DNA of 64,000 nt, taken from contig NZ_JANQBQ010000002.1 in assembly GCF_024723825.1 (NCBI RefSeq), forward strand, positions 1 to 64,000, in the 5' to 3' direction. Shown here piece by piece: positions 1-8,603 of this stretch (the stretch's first letter is position 1; the number at the start of each line of letters is the position of its first letter). The position numbers and the translations under genes are program-made. A model generated the notes under the pieces. It worked only from the letters and a program-made list of their open reading frames with translations. It ran no database searches and was not told where the DNA came from. Origin of the DNA: Romboutsia lituseburensis. GTDB taxonomy: Bacteria > Bacillota > Clostridia > Peptostreptococcales > Peptostreptococcaceae.

Positions 1-1980
1 ATGGGTAAAATAAAAGAATATAAGAAGGTAAGTTTATTTTTAATTATTGCTATATTATTGATAGCTTTTTTTTATACAACTAAAAATAATAAAGAGAAGG
101 GAACTTTAAGTAAAGATACTATACTAGCTCAAATTGAGAACAGTTACAATAAAAACGATTTAAGTAAAAACTATATATCTATGGTAAACAATTATTTGAA
201 AGATTCAAATAAAGATAGTAAGTATTATTTTATAAAAGGTTACTTGAATTATACAGCTAAAAACTATAATTTAGCTATTGAAGATTTTACAACTGCAAAG
301 AATGCGATTAATAAAAAAGATCCTAGCTTTATGAAAATATACTCATGCATATTATTAAATAAATCGCTAATAAAAATTAACGAAAGTTACAATTTAGTTG
401 ACAATGCTGAAGTAGCTTTTAAGTATATATCTACTGACAAAAAATATAAAAATAACAATGATTTAATATGGGAGAACATAAGCACTTTGATTTATTATGA
501 TGAAACTATAAATTCAAGCATTAGGTTATTAGATGATTATTTAAATCAAGCAAAGGGATTAAGTACTAAATGTAGGGTTGAATTAACTAGTAATTTAGGA
601 TTTCTATATAGTTTAAACTTTAAATACGCAAAAGCTATTTATAAATACTTAGAGGCAATAGATACATTGGAGGAAAATCAAAATATAAAAGGCTATGAAA
701 TATATAAAGCTAAGATAATGGTGAATATAGGTGACATCATTTTTATGATAGGAGATTATGATAATGCAATAAAATATTACAATAATGCAATAAATATAGA
801 CATAAAAGATAAACATAAAAATGCAATAGCAAAATCGATGGCTTATGTAAATCGAATGCAATTATATATAGAAATAGGGGAGTATGATAAGGTTATTAGT
901 GATTCTAAAATAGTATATGATGAATTAAAATATCACGATAAGGATTCAGTAGATGACATTAAAATATTAATGCTTAATGGACTAGGACTAGCATATACAC
1001 ACAAACATGACTTCAAAAAAGCAAAAAAATTATTAGATAAATCAACAGATTTATTAAAAAAAGATAAAATAAAATGTGTAATTCACAAAGATTCATTCGT
1101 TAAATATTCATATGCTAAATACTATCAGGAAAACAAAGAATATAACAAAGCCTTAGAGTTATATAACAAATTATTAACTGAATCTAAGGAGAGAGGTTTA
1201 GGATTTGAAATTGAAATATACGAATCATTATGTGATATATATTTAAGTAAAAATGATATCCAAAATTATGATAAGTATGAAAAATTATTATTAAAAGAAG
1301 AAGATACGTTGAACAATAAATTAAAAAGAGATTATATAAAGTATGCAACTAACTTGTATGAAAGCGATAAGTTAAAAGAGCAAAATCATAGAAAGACAAT
1401 AAAGGTGATAATATTAGTTTTTGGAATAATTATTATGAGTATTGATTTAATACATAAAATTAAATCTGTAAAAACTCTTAAAAAATCAAATTTTACTGAA
1501 GGTATGACAAATCTATATAACAGAACTTATTTAGATTACTACATCAAAAAAAATAAGAAAAGTATTATAGATACTAGTATTTCTATAATATTAATAGATA
1601 TAGATTATTTTAAAAAATATAATGATAACTACGGGCATATAAAGGGAGACGAAGTAATAAAAAAAGTTGCAAATTCAATAAAAGAGAGCATAAAAAAAGA
1701 AGACATAGCAATTCGGTATGGAGGAGAAGAAATGGTAATTATTCTTCCGCATACTCATATAGAAGAAGCAAAAGATATAGCAAAGAATATACAAATAAAT
1801 ATTAAAAATAAAAACATAGAGCACAAGTACTCAGATGTTTCACAATATTTAACTATAAGTATTGGAATTTATAATGATATATATAAAGATAAAAATAATA
1901 TATATTATATGATAGATAAAGCAGATAAAGCTTTATACAAAGCAAAGAATAATGGAAGAAATAGATATGAAATATATTAA
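1..1980 (+). CDS. Membrane-anchored TPR-GGDEF diguanylate cyclase
   Basis: Probable c-di-GMP synthase of 659 residues. One hydrophobic segment near residues 10-27 anchors it. Residues of about 30-440 are helical TPR-like repeats. A second hydrophobic segment (about 468-485) precedes a C-terminal GGDEF domain. The domain has the metal/substrate motif IDIDYFKKYNDNYGH and a signature GGEEM at residues 574-578, a normal active variant of GG(D/E)EF. Five residues upstream the inhibitory I-site reads KKED instead of RxxD, so product inhibition may be weak. The TPR part is presumably the sensing or partner-binding part (inference). The gene begins at the first base of the window, so its ribosome site and promoter cannot be seen and an upstream start is possible. 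Confidence 0.9.
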   Translation: MGKIKEYKKVSLFLIIAILLIAFFYTTKNNKEKGTLSKDTILAQIENSYNKNDLSKNYISMVNNYLKDSNKDSKYYFIKGYLNYTAKNYNLAIEDFTTAKNAINKKDPSFMKIYSCILLNKSLIKINESYNLVDNAEVAFKYISTDKKYKNNNDLIWENISTLIYYDETINSSIRLLDDYLNQAKGLSTKCRVELTSNLGFLYSLNFKYAKAIYKYLEAIDTLEENQNIKGYEIYKAKIMVNIGDIIFMIGDYDNAIKYYNNAINIDIKDKHKNAIAKSMAYVNRMQLYIEIGEYDKVISDSKIVYDELKYHDKDSVDDIKILMLNGLGLAYTHKHDFKKAKKLLDKSTDLLKKDKIKCVIHKDSFVKYSYAKYYQENKEYNKALELYNKLLTESKERGLGFEIEIYESLCDIYLSKNDIQNYDKYEKLLLKEEDTLNNKLKRDYIKYATNLYESDKLKEQNHRKTIKVIILVFGIIIMSIDLIHKIKSVKTLKKSNFTEGMTNLYNRTYLDYYIKKNKKSIIDTSISIILIDIDYFKKYNDNYGHIKGDEVIKKVANSIKESIKKEDIAIRYGGEEMVIILPHTHIEEAKDIAKNIQINIKNKNIEHKYSDVSQYLTISIGIYNDIYKDKNNIYYMIDKADKALYKAKNNGRNRYEIY

Positions 1981-1988
1981 ATAAAAAT

Positions 1989-2034
1989 TCCCTATATAGT
2001 ATGATTATTTAATGAATTATTACTCTATAGGGAT
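1989..2034 (+). terminator. Weak hairpin after the GGDEF gene
   Basis: Inverted repeat of about 13 bp (TCCCTATATAGTA with TACTCTATAGGGA) starting 9 bases after the GGDEF stop. There is no clear T run, so terminator function is only plausible. Confidence 0.35.
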
Positions 2035-2096
2035 GTATTAAATATCGTATAAATGATTTATATAAAACATTAGATTTGCAAATTTAATGTTACTTA

Positions 2097-2414
2097 CTAT
2101 TTTAATTTAAATGTATCACAGCTAGTTTCTGTATAGATATTAGCATTGCCACCTGAAACAGATATTGAGTTAGCTGTACATAATTTATTATCGTTGTAAT
2201 GACAGTTTATAGCATCGCAAACTAAACAATCACAACTTCCTTCAGAATTAGCGTTATTTGTTAAATTAGAATAATGCTTTTTATCTAAGAAAGATCCACA
2301 ACATGTATCACAAGGGTTCTTAGCACTTCTTCCACCTACATTAACTCTATTAGCATAACAAACACTACTATTATTATGAGAACAGCTTTCTACACTACAG
2401 TTTATTTTATCCAT
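2097..2414 (-). CDS. DUF1540 domain protein (two copies)
   Basis: 105 residues, cysteine-rich, with two tandem DUF1540-type units (about 5-45 and 60-103). Each has the pattern CxxxxCxHN...C.A..I.V.G followed by a C-terminal CDTF/CDTC. Such proteins are common in clostridia; their function is unknown and the conserved cysteines suggest metal binding. The start is set by a strong AGGAGG site just upstream. Monocistronic as far as visible. The 428 bp beyond its start hold only a short orphan reading-frame remnant and a long palindrome. Confidence 0.88.
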   Translation of the reverse strand: MDKINCSVESCSHNNSSVCYANRVNVGGRSAKNPCDTCCGSFLDKKHYSNLTNNANSEGSCDCLVCDAINCHYNDNKLCTANSISVSGGNANIYTETSCDTFKLK

Positions 2415-2640
2415 TTAAAAGCCTCCTAGTTGTAATTTTATTTAAATGTTTTACCATGTATTGGCTTATACTTATACACTTCATGTACTATATCATGGAT
2501 TTCATCTAAATTATCAGTAATAGTATTTCATTATATAGATTAATTATTCATAAAAAATTTATACTATAATGTTAAATATTTTATTACAAGAGTTATATAT
2601 TGTATATGTTGGTATTACTTAGATTTAATAAATTTAAAGT

Positions 2641-2684
2641 AGATTAAAAAAACATTAAATATATATTTAATGTTTTTTTAATCT
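2641..2684. repeat. 44-nt perfect palindrome
   Basis: Bases 2641-2684 are their own reverse complement over the full 44 nt. Each arm starts AGATTAAAAAAACATT and the centre is an AT alternation. It lies in the gene-free 2415-2842 gap, between two minus-strand genes. It could form a bidirectional terminator or cruciform. Its core ATTAAAT/ATTTAAT also occurs repeatedly around parA. Confidence 0.85.
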
Positions 2685-2842
2685 TTAGAGAGTTTATGAA
2701 AATATGCTTGTTATAAGCGTATATTAAAAATTATTTTATATTTAAATTAATAATATATTTATAGTCCCTAATTTGTCGTTTTTAAATTTTAACTGTAGAG
2801 TAATAATTAATATAGAAATACAGTTACTTTTACTTTATGCAA

Positions 2843-3412
2843 CTAAACTTTATTTTTTTGAGCTATTTTTTCTGTCGTTTTTTTGTCTATTTCTTTCTTC
2901 AGATCTTTTAAATAAGATGAGAACTCTACTTTATCCGCACCATAAGTAAACTGTAAGTCATATTCTAGTGGAATCCAAGTACTAATATCTGCCTCGTTAT
3001 GCTGAATGACTGCTTCTAAATTATCTAATGCTTTATAAAGTTGTGCCTCATCAGTTTTACGTTCATTCATTTCCTTTAAAAGATCTGTAAATTCATCACG
3101 ATAAGGAGCAGGGAAAGTTGAAATCCACTTAAAAAATATCTCATCCTCTTTTTCACTATCTTCTTCTTTTTTTTCAAAAGTAGGAATATCACCAGTAAAG
3201 GCTTCCCCTAAATCATGAATCAGACACATACGAATTACCTTGTCCATATCAATCTCTGGAAATTCATCACGCATTAATAATGCCATTAACGCGATACGCC
3301 AGCTATGTTCTGCTACACTTTCATGTCGACCATTTGATGTCCATGAGTGCCTAGTATTGCATTTTAATTTTTCTGCTACTGTTAATATTTCTAGAAATGT
3401 TAATGTATTCAT
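2843..3412 (-). CDS. HD-domain nucleotidase, YfbR/HDDC2-like
   Basis: 189 residues. The metal-binding HD signature is present: H36 in HESVAEHSW, then H66-D67 in CLIHDLGEAFTGDIP, with a later aspartate in KALDNLEA. This arrangement matches the HDDC2/YfbR group of 5'-deoxynucleotidases that dephosphorylate deoxynucleoside monophosphates; substrate is inferred from family only. Length is normal for the family and the start is supported by a GGGGG ribosome site. Its neighbours do not suggest a pathway. Confidence 0.82.
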   Translation of the reverse strand: MNTLTFLEILTVAEKLKCNTRHSWTSNGRHESVAEHSWRIALMALLMRDEFPEIDMDKVIRMCLIHDLGEAFTGDIPTFEKKEEDSEKEDEIFFKWISTFPAPYRDEFTDLLKEMNERKTDEAQLYKALDNLEAVIQHNEADISTWIPLEYDLQFTYGADKVEFSSYLKDLKKEIDKKTTEKIAQKNKV

Positions 3413-3566
3413 ATAAAGTTCCCCCTAACAAATTCATATTTATCTATATCATACCTAAAATATCTTTACTTCGCATTATATTATAATTATGAATTTTGAT
3501 TAGATTATATATTTTTTGTTTTTCATGTAACATCTGTTACTGAAATTTTTTTAGCGGGATTTTACT

Positions 3567-3920
3567 TTATTTTTTAGATTTTTTAGATTTTTTCTTATAT
3601 TTTTCTTCATAAGCCATAAGTGCTTCTTCATTTAACTCTATTGAGTCAAAAACTTTACCGATTACATCTTCTAGCACTTCAGATACTGTCATGTTATTTT
3701 CATATGAAAAAGATTTTACCTTATCAGCTATATCTTTTTTTAACTTTATACCTATCATAGTTTTTTCTTCTTTTGGCTTAGGTTTGTTTATTAAATCTAG
3801 CACATTTAGGTTACTATTTTTGTTTTCTATAAAGTCTTCTCCAGTTGATTTTTCTTCTATTTTTTGCTTTATATTAAGTAGTCCATTTTTTTTATTTAAC
3901 ATTGGATTTTCAACACTCAT
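3567..3920 (-). CDS. Ribbon-helix-helix partner of ParA (ParB/ParG-like)
   Basis: About 117 residues from the ATG at 3920 (spaced 8 bases from AAGGAG; an ATG 6 bases upstream is too close). The N-terminal half is polar and probably disordered. Residues of about 55-95 (IGIKLKKDIADKVKSF...MTVSEVLEDVIGKVF) look like a ribbon-helix-helix DNA-binding fold. The tail is very lysine-rich. It follows parA on the same strand across about 100 bp of AT-rich repeats. This is the layout of type Ib plasmid partition operons, where the small RHH protein binds the centromere and represses the operon. Homology is inferred from layout and fold pattern. Confidence 0.72.
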   Translation of the reverse strand: MSVENPMLNKKNGLLNIKQKIEEKSTGEDFIENKNSNLNVLDLINKPKPKEEKTMIGIKLKKDIADKVKSFSYENNMTVSEVLEDVIGKVFDSIELNEEALMAYEEKYKKKSKKSKK

Positions 3921-4023
3921 AGTCATATCTCCTTATATTTAATATAGATTAAATATATATTTTATTTATATTAAAAAAATTAAATCTATTTTTAATAATA
4001 ATTTAATATATATTTTAGAGTTA
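3921..4023. promoter_or_regulatory. AT-rich repeat block between parA and the RHH gene
   Basis: About 100 bp containing at least six ATTAAA/TTTAAT elements, in both orientations. Position between the two partition genes and repetition suggest an operator or centromere-like site for the RHH protein; this is inference. Confidence 0.45.
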
Positions 4024-4872
4024 TTAAATTATTATTAATCCTTCTTCTATGTATTCATTTATAAGATCTGTAATCTCATCACCTATATCTGTTTTTATCT
4101 TTCTTTCTTTGACTTTTACATACTCACTTATTGCTTCATTATATAAAATACAATTTTCATAATGTACAGATTTTCTCATAGTTTGTTTGAATGTATTTCC
4201 GATTATGCCTTTTTGATTTGCACATTCAAGCCACATTTTTATCTTATTATTTTCTTGTTTTTCAAATTTAGTTATTACAGGTTTTCTTATATCATCTTTA
4301 TCAATTCTAAGAGCCTTTTTGATATCACTATAAGTTTTAACTAAAAGGTTATAACCTGTTAGAGTACTATAACATCCATAGTTCACTATTGGAATTATAT
4401 CTGTACAGCATATAAATACATTTGTATTTAATACAGATATTGCTGGGTTTAAATCAAATACTATTAAATCATATTCTGATAATACATCTATGTTTTTATC
4501 ATCAGTTAAATAATTTAATAATGTATATTCTTTTCCAGGCTTTGTATTAAGTATTAATTCAAGTGTAACCATGTCGATGTTACTTGCAATTATATCTAGA
4601 TTTTTAAATTTATCTAATGGTGATTTTATTATTAATTTATCTAGGTCTACATTACTTTCTAGTCCATCTTTTAATGTATATATATCAGATTGAATGACGT
4701 CTTCTCCTAGTAGAAACACAGATGCATTTGATTGAGGGTCTGCATCTATAAATAATACTTTTTTTTCAGGATAATTAAGGCAAAATTGATGTATAAAATT
4801 TAAATTTAAACATGTTTTAGAGCTACCACCCTTAAAACTCATATGTGTTAGTATCGTTTGATTTTTAGCCAT
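4024..4872 (-). CDS. parA: ParA-family partition ATPase
   Basis: About 282 residues from ATG 4872 (AAGGAG spaced 9). It has a deviant Walker A motif FKGGSSKTCLNL near residue 14, where the usual KGGxGKT carries serine for the second-to-last glycine. Walker A' follows in VLFIDADPQSN, and a later hhhD segment LIVFDLNPAIS. These identify the ParA/Soj/MinD ATPase superfamily, which positions plasmids or chromosomes. It has no N-terminal HTH, as in short type Ib ParA proteins. It is encoded upstream of an RHH partner and flanked on both sides by repeats. The serine in the P-loop is unusual but may be tolerated. Confidence 0.85.
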   Translation of the reverse strand: MAKNQTILTHMSFKGGSSKTCLNLNFIHQFCLNYPEKKVLFIDADPQSNASVFLLGEDVIQSDIYTLKDGLESNVDLDKLIIKSPLDKFKNLDIIASNIDMVTLELILNTKPGKEYTLLNYLTDDKNIDVLSEYDLIVFDLNPAISVLNTNVFICCTDIIPIVNYGCYSTLTGYNLLVKTYSDIKKALRIDKDDIRKPVITKFEKQENNKIKMWLECANQKGIIGNTFKQTMRKSVHYENCILYNEAISEYVKVKERKIKTDIGDEITDLINEYIEEGLIII

Positions 4873-4895
4873 TTTTTTCAACTCCTTAGAATATT

Positions 4896-4947
4896 AAAAA
4901 AGATTAAATATACATTTAATCTTTTTTTAATGCTTATTTAATGCTTA
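4896..4947. promoter_or_regulatory. Hairpin and phased 11-bp repeats upstream of parA
   Basis: A 14-bp-stem hairpin (AAAAAAGATTAAAT, loop ATAC, 4896-4927) has A and T runs on its two sides and could terminate the minus-strand gene ending at 5011. It runs into a tandem 11-mer TTTAATGCTTA at 4926-4936 and 4937-4947. More TTTAAT/ATTAAA elements continue to about 4975. One-helical-turn spacing next to a ParA/RHH operon suggests a protein-binding array. Confidence 0.55.
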
Positions 4948-5010
4948 TTTTATCATATATTTAATGATAATTAAATATAATTTATTTTTTTTGCAAAAAT
5001 ATCTTATGAT

Positions 5011-5661
5011 CTATAATAATTTATTATAAAAATTTTGGTATGTAGTGCTTTTATTATCTATTTTATACTTTTGATAGTAGTATACTTTTTCATTGTTAAA
5101 ATCAATAGAAAAGTTATACATATATAATTGTTCATTCTTTTTTTCAACAAACTCTAAAATATTATTTTTTAGACTAGGATATTTCAAACTATTTATATTT
5201 ATTCCCAATTCATCTGTAAGCGGTTTTAATATTTTTTTTAATACCTCTTCATTAGGCATATCACTATCTACCTTATTATTTACTGATTTATCATAACGAA
5301 TAAAAGTAATTTCTCCATTACTAGCTAAAATATTGCAGTAATATTTTACTGGATTTGAACTTTCAGATAGTGTAATTGACCACTCATAACCATCATTTGT
5401 ATTATATAAATATACATTTTCTGAAAGATTTTTTCTATCTAACTCTATTTTAAATCCATTTTTAAAAATGTCTATAGCTTTATTGATAGCTTTTTCTCTA
5501 CTGATATAATCTTCTCCTACAAAACTATTAGGAATATCTTTAATAGCAGATTTTTCTGAGTAAAGTTTATTAATTTCATATTTATTAGGAATTGATATAA
5601 TAGTAATAAATACTATTAAGACTATACCTATCAATACTAATATCTTATATTTTATATTCAT
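5011..5661 (-). CDS. Membrane-anchored exported protein, unknown
   Basis: 216 residues with an N-terminal hydrophobic segment (about 7-25) that would act as signal anchor, leaving the rest outside the membrane. The exported part is mixed alpha/beta and faintly recalls PepSY-type or YcdC-like lipoprotein modules. No catalytic motif is visible. The ribosome site is weak. It lies between parA and the C39 peptidase gene, on the same strand. Confidence 0.6.
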   Translation of the reverse strand: MNIKYKILVLIGIVLIVFITIISIPNKYEINKLYSEKSAIKDIPNSFVGEDYISREKAINKAIDIFKNGFKIELDRKNLSENVYLYNTNDGYEWSITLSESSNPVKYYCNILASNGEITFIRYDKSVNNKVDSDMPNEEVLKKILKPLTDELGININSLKYPSLKNNILEFVEKKNEQLYMYNFSIDFNNEKVYYYQKYKIDNKSTTYQNFYNKLL

Positions 5662-5821
5662 ATATTGTTCCTACCTTCAGTATATCATAGTGTTATTAGA
5701 TAACTTAATTGATTGTTTAAAATAGTAATAGCCAGAATACATCTAAAGCTACTATTTCTAGATATGAAAGTACACTACATATAGTAGTATGTTTTTATAT
5801 TTTAATTTTATGAAACTACGC

Positions 5822-6733
5822 TTATTTAGCCGTAAAAGTCCATAAGTTTTTAGTTTCTTTCATAAATATATCTATATTCCAAGTTTGATTACTTTTTATT
5901 TTGCTGTTAGGATCATTTATTATTATTTTGTTATTTCTATCAATTCCAGATAACACTAAAAAGTGTCCTGTGCTAGTAAAAGTTCCTGGACCCATAGCTG
6001 CTATGATAGGCTGTCCATTTTTCAAAGTATTTATTATAACACTTTTACGTAGAGATAATTCTTTAGATTTTAATCCGAAATTTTTAGCTCCTTCGCTCAT
6101 AAGAGTCCAAGTTGAGCCTTGTCCTTTTATTACATATCCATTACGTTCACTAAAATCTGCTACATATTTTGGATTTATTTGTATATTTCCAGTTAAACCT
6201 ACAGCTACCATTGCTAAAGATGTCGGCCCACAGCCATTAATAGCCATAAACTCTGAACCATATTTATCATATCCCCATCGATCATCCCATTGTATAAAAT
6301 GTGGAATTTCACCTTTTATATACTCATTGGTTATAGATATAGGTTCACTTGATTTTAAATCATGCTTTGGGTAATTTGCTACATAATCTATAAGTTCATC
6401 TTTTTTAGATGCTAATTCTAAAAGTTCTTTTGGGTATAAATCTATATTACTTAAAATCATAGCAACTTTAGGATTGTTATTTGCTTTTTCTAATAAAGCT
6501 TGTATTATTGGATCATTTGAGTTTACTGTGTCATCTGAGATTTTATTTAAATAATTGTCGTTATCATTTTTTTGTGTTAATTTATGATTTATAGTTAAAT
6601 TGTATATACTATTAACTGATTTAAAAATTGAGTATCCAACTAAGCATAAAGCTATAAAAATTATAATACATTTTCCATACCTAACTCTTTTTTTATGTGT
6701 CCTTCTACTTGTATAAATTCCTTTCGATGTCAT
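5822..6733 (-). CDS. Membrane-anchored C39-family cysteine peptidase
   Basis: 303 residues. A basic N-terminus and a transmembrane segment at about 21-40 anchor it. The C-terminal half (about 142-300) is a papain-like Peptidase_C39_2 domain. The oxyanion glutamine is in FIQWDDRWG (Q148), catalytic Cys168 in NGCGPTSLAM, His257 in TGHFLVLSG and Asp274 in NDPNS. Such extracytoplasmic peptidases are common in clostridia; substrates are unknown. No transporter is fused, so it is not a classic bacteriocin-processing exporter. A good AGGAG site supports the start. Confidence 0.85.
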   Translation of the reverse strand: MTSKGIYTSRRTHKKRVRYGKCIIIFIALCLVGYSIFKSVNSIYNLTINHKLTQKNDNDNYLNKISDDTVNSNDPIIQALLEKANNNPKVAMILSNIDLYPKELLELASKKDELIDYVANYPKHDLKSSEPISITNEYIKGEIPHFIQWDDRWGYDKYGSEFMAINGCGPTSLAMVAVGLTGNIQINPKYVADFSERNGYVIKGQGSTWTLMSEGAKNFGLKSKELSLRKSVIINTLKNGQPIIAAMGPGTFTSTGHFLVLSGIDRNNKIIINDPNSKIKSNQTWNIDIFMKETKNLWTFTAK

Positions 6734-6783
6734 ATCATCTCTCCTTATTTTTTATATGTACTATTTATTTGTTTTAACATTTG

Positions 6784-6827
6784 AAAGTTTTTTAAACAAA
6801 TATATTTAAATTTGTTTAAAAAACTTT
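6784..6827. repeat. 18-bp inverted repeat upstream of the C39 gene
   Basis: Perfect arms AAAGTTTTTTAAACAAAT and its complement, separated by 8 bases, about 50 bp upstream of the peptidase start. Possible operator or leader hairpin. Confidence 0.6.
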
Positions 6828-6891
6828 TACTATTTAAATTTACTATTTATTTTTTTCAAGGATTCATATTATTTGTTTCTTAGTTGTAAAC

Positions 6892-6960
6892 TTTGATTTT
6901 AGAGAATTTACAAGAACTGTTTGTAATTAATTTGGATTGGAAAAAATAGATAGTATAGTC
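6892..6960 (+). pseudogene. csaA remnant (left copy of the duplication)
   Basis: The plus strand encodes FDFREFTRT and then stops. It matches SVDFGEFTRTI of the intact csaA at 8604. The following bases resemble the very end of csaA and its 3' flank, so most of the gene seems to have been removed by an internal deletion. The terminator and TGTC block that follow csaA at 8998 are present here at the equivalent distance. Confidence 0.65.
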
Positions 6961-6969
6961 ATTTATTTA

Positions 6970-7300
6970 ATGAAATAAAAAAAGACTGTTTCCGTTACAG
7001 TCTTTTTTAAAGGGGATAAATATAGCATTCATTACATTAAATTTGTCAATTGGAGATTATTATGAGGATCTTTAAAAGCTCCTCTATTTACGTCTATTCC
7101 TATTGTCTATCAAAATATGTCATTTTTTGCTGTCTATATAATATAATGTCATTTCTTAAAATTGTCTATAATATAAACTAAACTTTATAAAAAAACAACA
7201 TTATATCTCATAAATTTATTTTTTTATATACTTTAAACTTTAAAATAAAATGGTTTTGAAAAATATTTAAAACTAATACTGTTATAAAAATCGATACTCA
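6970..7300. repeat. Duplicated csaA 3'-flank block, copy A
   Basis: Non-coding block strongly similar, in the same orientation, to 8990-9330. In order: terminator hairpin, GAGGATCTTTAAAAGCTCCTC-like palindrome near 7064, then six spaced TGTC(A/T)AT motifs from about 7092 to 7170 (the first is CGTC). No gene can be read in it. The iterated TGTC pattern resembles the transposase-binding ends of IS21-, Mu- or Tn7-type elements (inference). Confidence 0.8.
6978..7008 (+). terminator. Intrinsic terminator, copy A
   Basis: 12-bp stem AAAAAAGACTGT/ACAGTCTTTTTT with a 7-base loop and T tail. It now has no intact gene in front of it, only the csaA remnant. Confidence 0.85.
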
Positions 7301-7326
7301 TTATTTGTTAATCATATAGAAAATAT

Positions 7327-7366
7327 AAAATAAGCATTAAATAAATTAGTATTTAATGCTTATTTT
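7327..7366. terminator. Bidirectional terminator hairpin
   Basis: 17-bp perfect stem AAAATAAGCATTAAATA with a 6-base loop, 42 bases past the stop of the minus-strand gene at 7409. The stem is built from the same TTTAATGCTTA unit found upstream of parA. Confidence 0.7.
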
Positions 7367-7408
7367 ATATTTGTTTTATCATATATTTAATGTTGATTAA
7401 TATAGAAT

Positions 7409-7771
7409 TTATTTTTCTTTTAATATATGTTCAAGTTTAATAAGATCATCATTATTTTTTGTGTCGTGGATTTTTTTATCTTCATAAGTTATTCGATTAG
7501 AGTTATGTACATCATTTTCTTTTGAGTTTAACATACTTAATAAAAGTGTTTCAGGATCTGGAATCACTATGTTGTTATTTTTAAATTCTTGTTCTTCTTC
7601 AGTAAGCTTTTCACCTTTTGCTTCTTTTTCAGTGATACTTTTTGTTAATAGCATTTTCTTTATAGCCTCTAATATAGGATCCTTATTTTCTTTTTTTGAT
7701 GTAAAAAGACCGTTGTTACTTGATAAACTAAAAAGGTTACTATTTGTTGATATATTAGTAATCATTATCAT
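7409..7771 (-). CDS. Small polar protein, paralogue of the 7849-8343 product
   Basis: 120 residues, hydrophilic, no membrane segment. It shares the motif GEKLTEEEQEFKN followed by I-V-I/V-P with the adjacent gene (GEKLTNEEQEFKN, GIVVPG), so the two are diverged tandem paralogues. I do not recognise the family. Two ATGs two codons apart (7771, 7765) are about equally placed behind AGGAG. The pair sits inside the csaA duplication, so it may have arisen in the same event. Confidence 0.7.
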   Translation of the reverse strand: MIMITNISTNSNLFSLSSNNGLFTSKKENKDPILEAIKKMLLTKSITEKEAKGEKLTEEEQEFKNNNIVIPDPETLLLSMLNSKENDVHNSNRITYEDKKIHDTKNNDDLIKLEHILKEK

Positions 7772-7848
7772 ATTTCTCCTGTTCTTTAAGATTATATATA
7801 TTTTAATATCTGTAGCAGATAATATTAATGTTTTTTATCTTAGATATT

Positions 7849-8343
7849 TTACTTCTTTATATCTAAATTATTTGAGTAGTTACTTTCACTAAAATCATTA
7901 GAATAAGTCTCAGAGAGAGATTTTTTTTTAGTCATAAATGTTCCAGGAACAACTATTCCTCTAGTATTTTTAAATTCTTGCTCTTCATTTGTAAGTTTTT
8001 CTCCGCTAGATACCTTTTGTGATACTTTAAAATGCTTTAGTATTTCATCCATTACCTTTGAAATAAAGTCTAGTTTTTCTATTTCTTCATGCTTAACAAG
8101 GAGATCATACTCTTCTTTTGGTAAATCTTCTGCCTTTACTCCTTGTGATAGTTTTTTGTTAATCTCATCAATTGATAATGGCTTATTATTTGCATTTAAA
8201 TGAGGTTTTTTGCTGGTTTTACTATCTTTATTATTTTCATCTGATGAAGATATCTCTGTATTTTGTTGAGAGGGTTGTTTTTTATCAATTTTATTAATAG
8301 TTATATTTTGTCTATAAGTATTATTATTTAAAGTATTAATCAC
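7849..8343 (-). CDS. Polar protein with GEKLTNEEQEFKN motif
   Basis: About 164 residues from GTG 8343, spaced 7 bases from GGAGG; upstream ATGs lack a ribosome site. The N-terminus is Asn/Ser/Lys-rich and low in complexity. The C-terminal third carries the motif shared with the 7409 gene. It ends in an Asn/Ser-rich tail. No membrane segment or enzyme motif is seen. Function unknown. Divergently oriented from csaA. Confidence 0.68.
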   Translation of the reverse strand: MINTLNNNTYRQNITINKIDKKQPSQQNTEISSSDENNKDSKTSKKPHLNANNKPLSIDEINKKLSQGVKAEDLPKEEYDLLVKHEEIEKLDFISKVMDEILKHFKVSQKVSSGEKLTNEEQEFKNTRGIVVPGTFMTKKKSLSETYSNDFSESNYSNNLDIKK

Positions 8344-8603
8344 ATCAATTCCTCCATTAAATTTATTATTGCCTATAAATTTAATTATCGGCATATACAT
8401 AGATGTTTTGATAGTAATTAAGGAATTTAGAACTTCTTGCTTAGTTTTAAATTATTTAAGAAGTGACGTTATAAAAAATACATGAGGGATATCAATAGTT
8501 AAGTATAACTGAGCATTGTTAGAGGTGGAGATTAATGTTTAAAAATGATACTATAAATTTAAAGATTATATTTATAGCAAAGATAATAAAGGGAGGGAAT
8601 TAT

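Noticed and set aside
649-861. Minus-strand frame inside the GGDEF gene
   Set aside because: Shadow of the AT-rich coding strand, mostly Ile/Tyr/His, no ribosome site.
2445-2530. Short minus-strand frame ending ...YKYKPIHGKTFK upstream of the DUF1540 gene
   Set aside because: Only about 28 codons between stops, no start codon; at most a remnant.
5901-6374. 157-codon plus-strand frame opposite the C39 peptidase
   Set aside because: Lies wholly inside a gene with intact catalytic motifs; no ribosome site or family.
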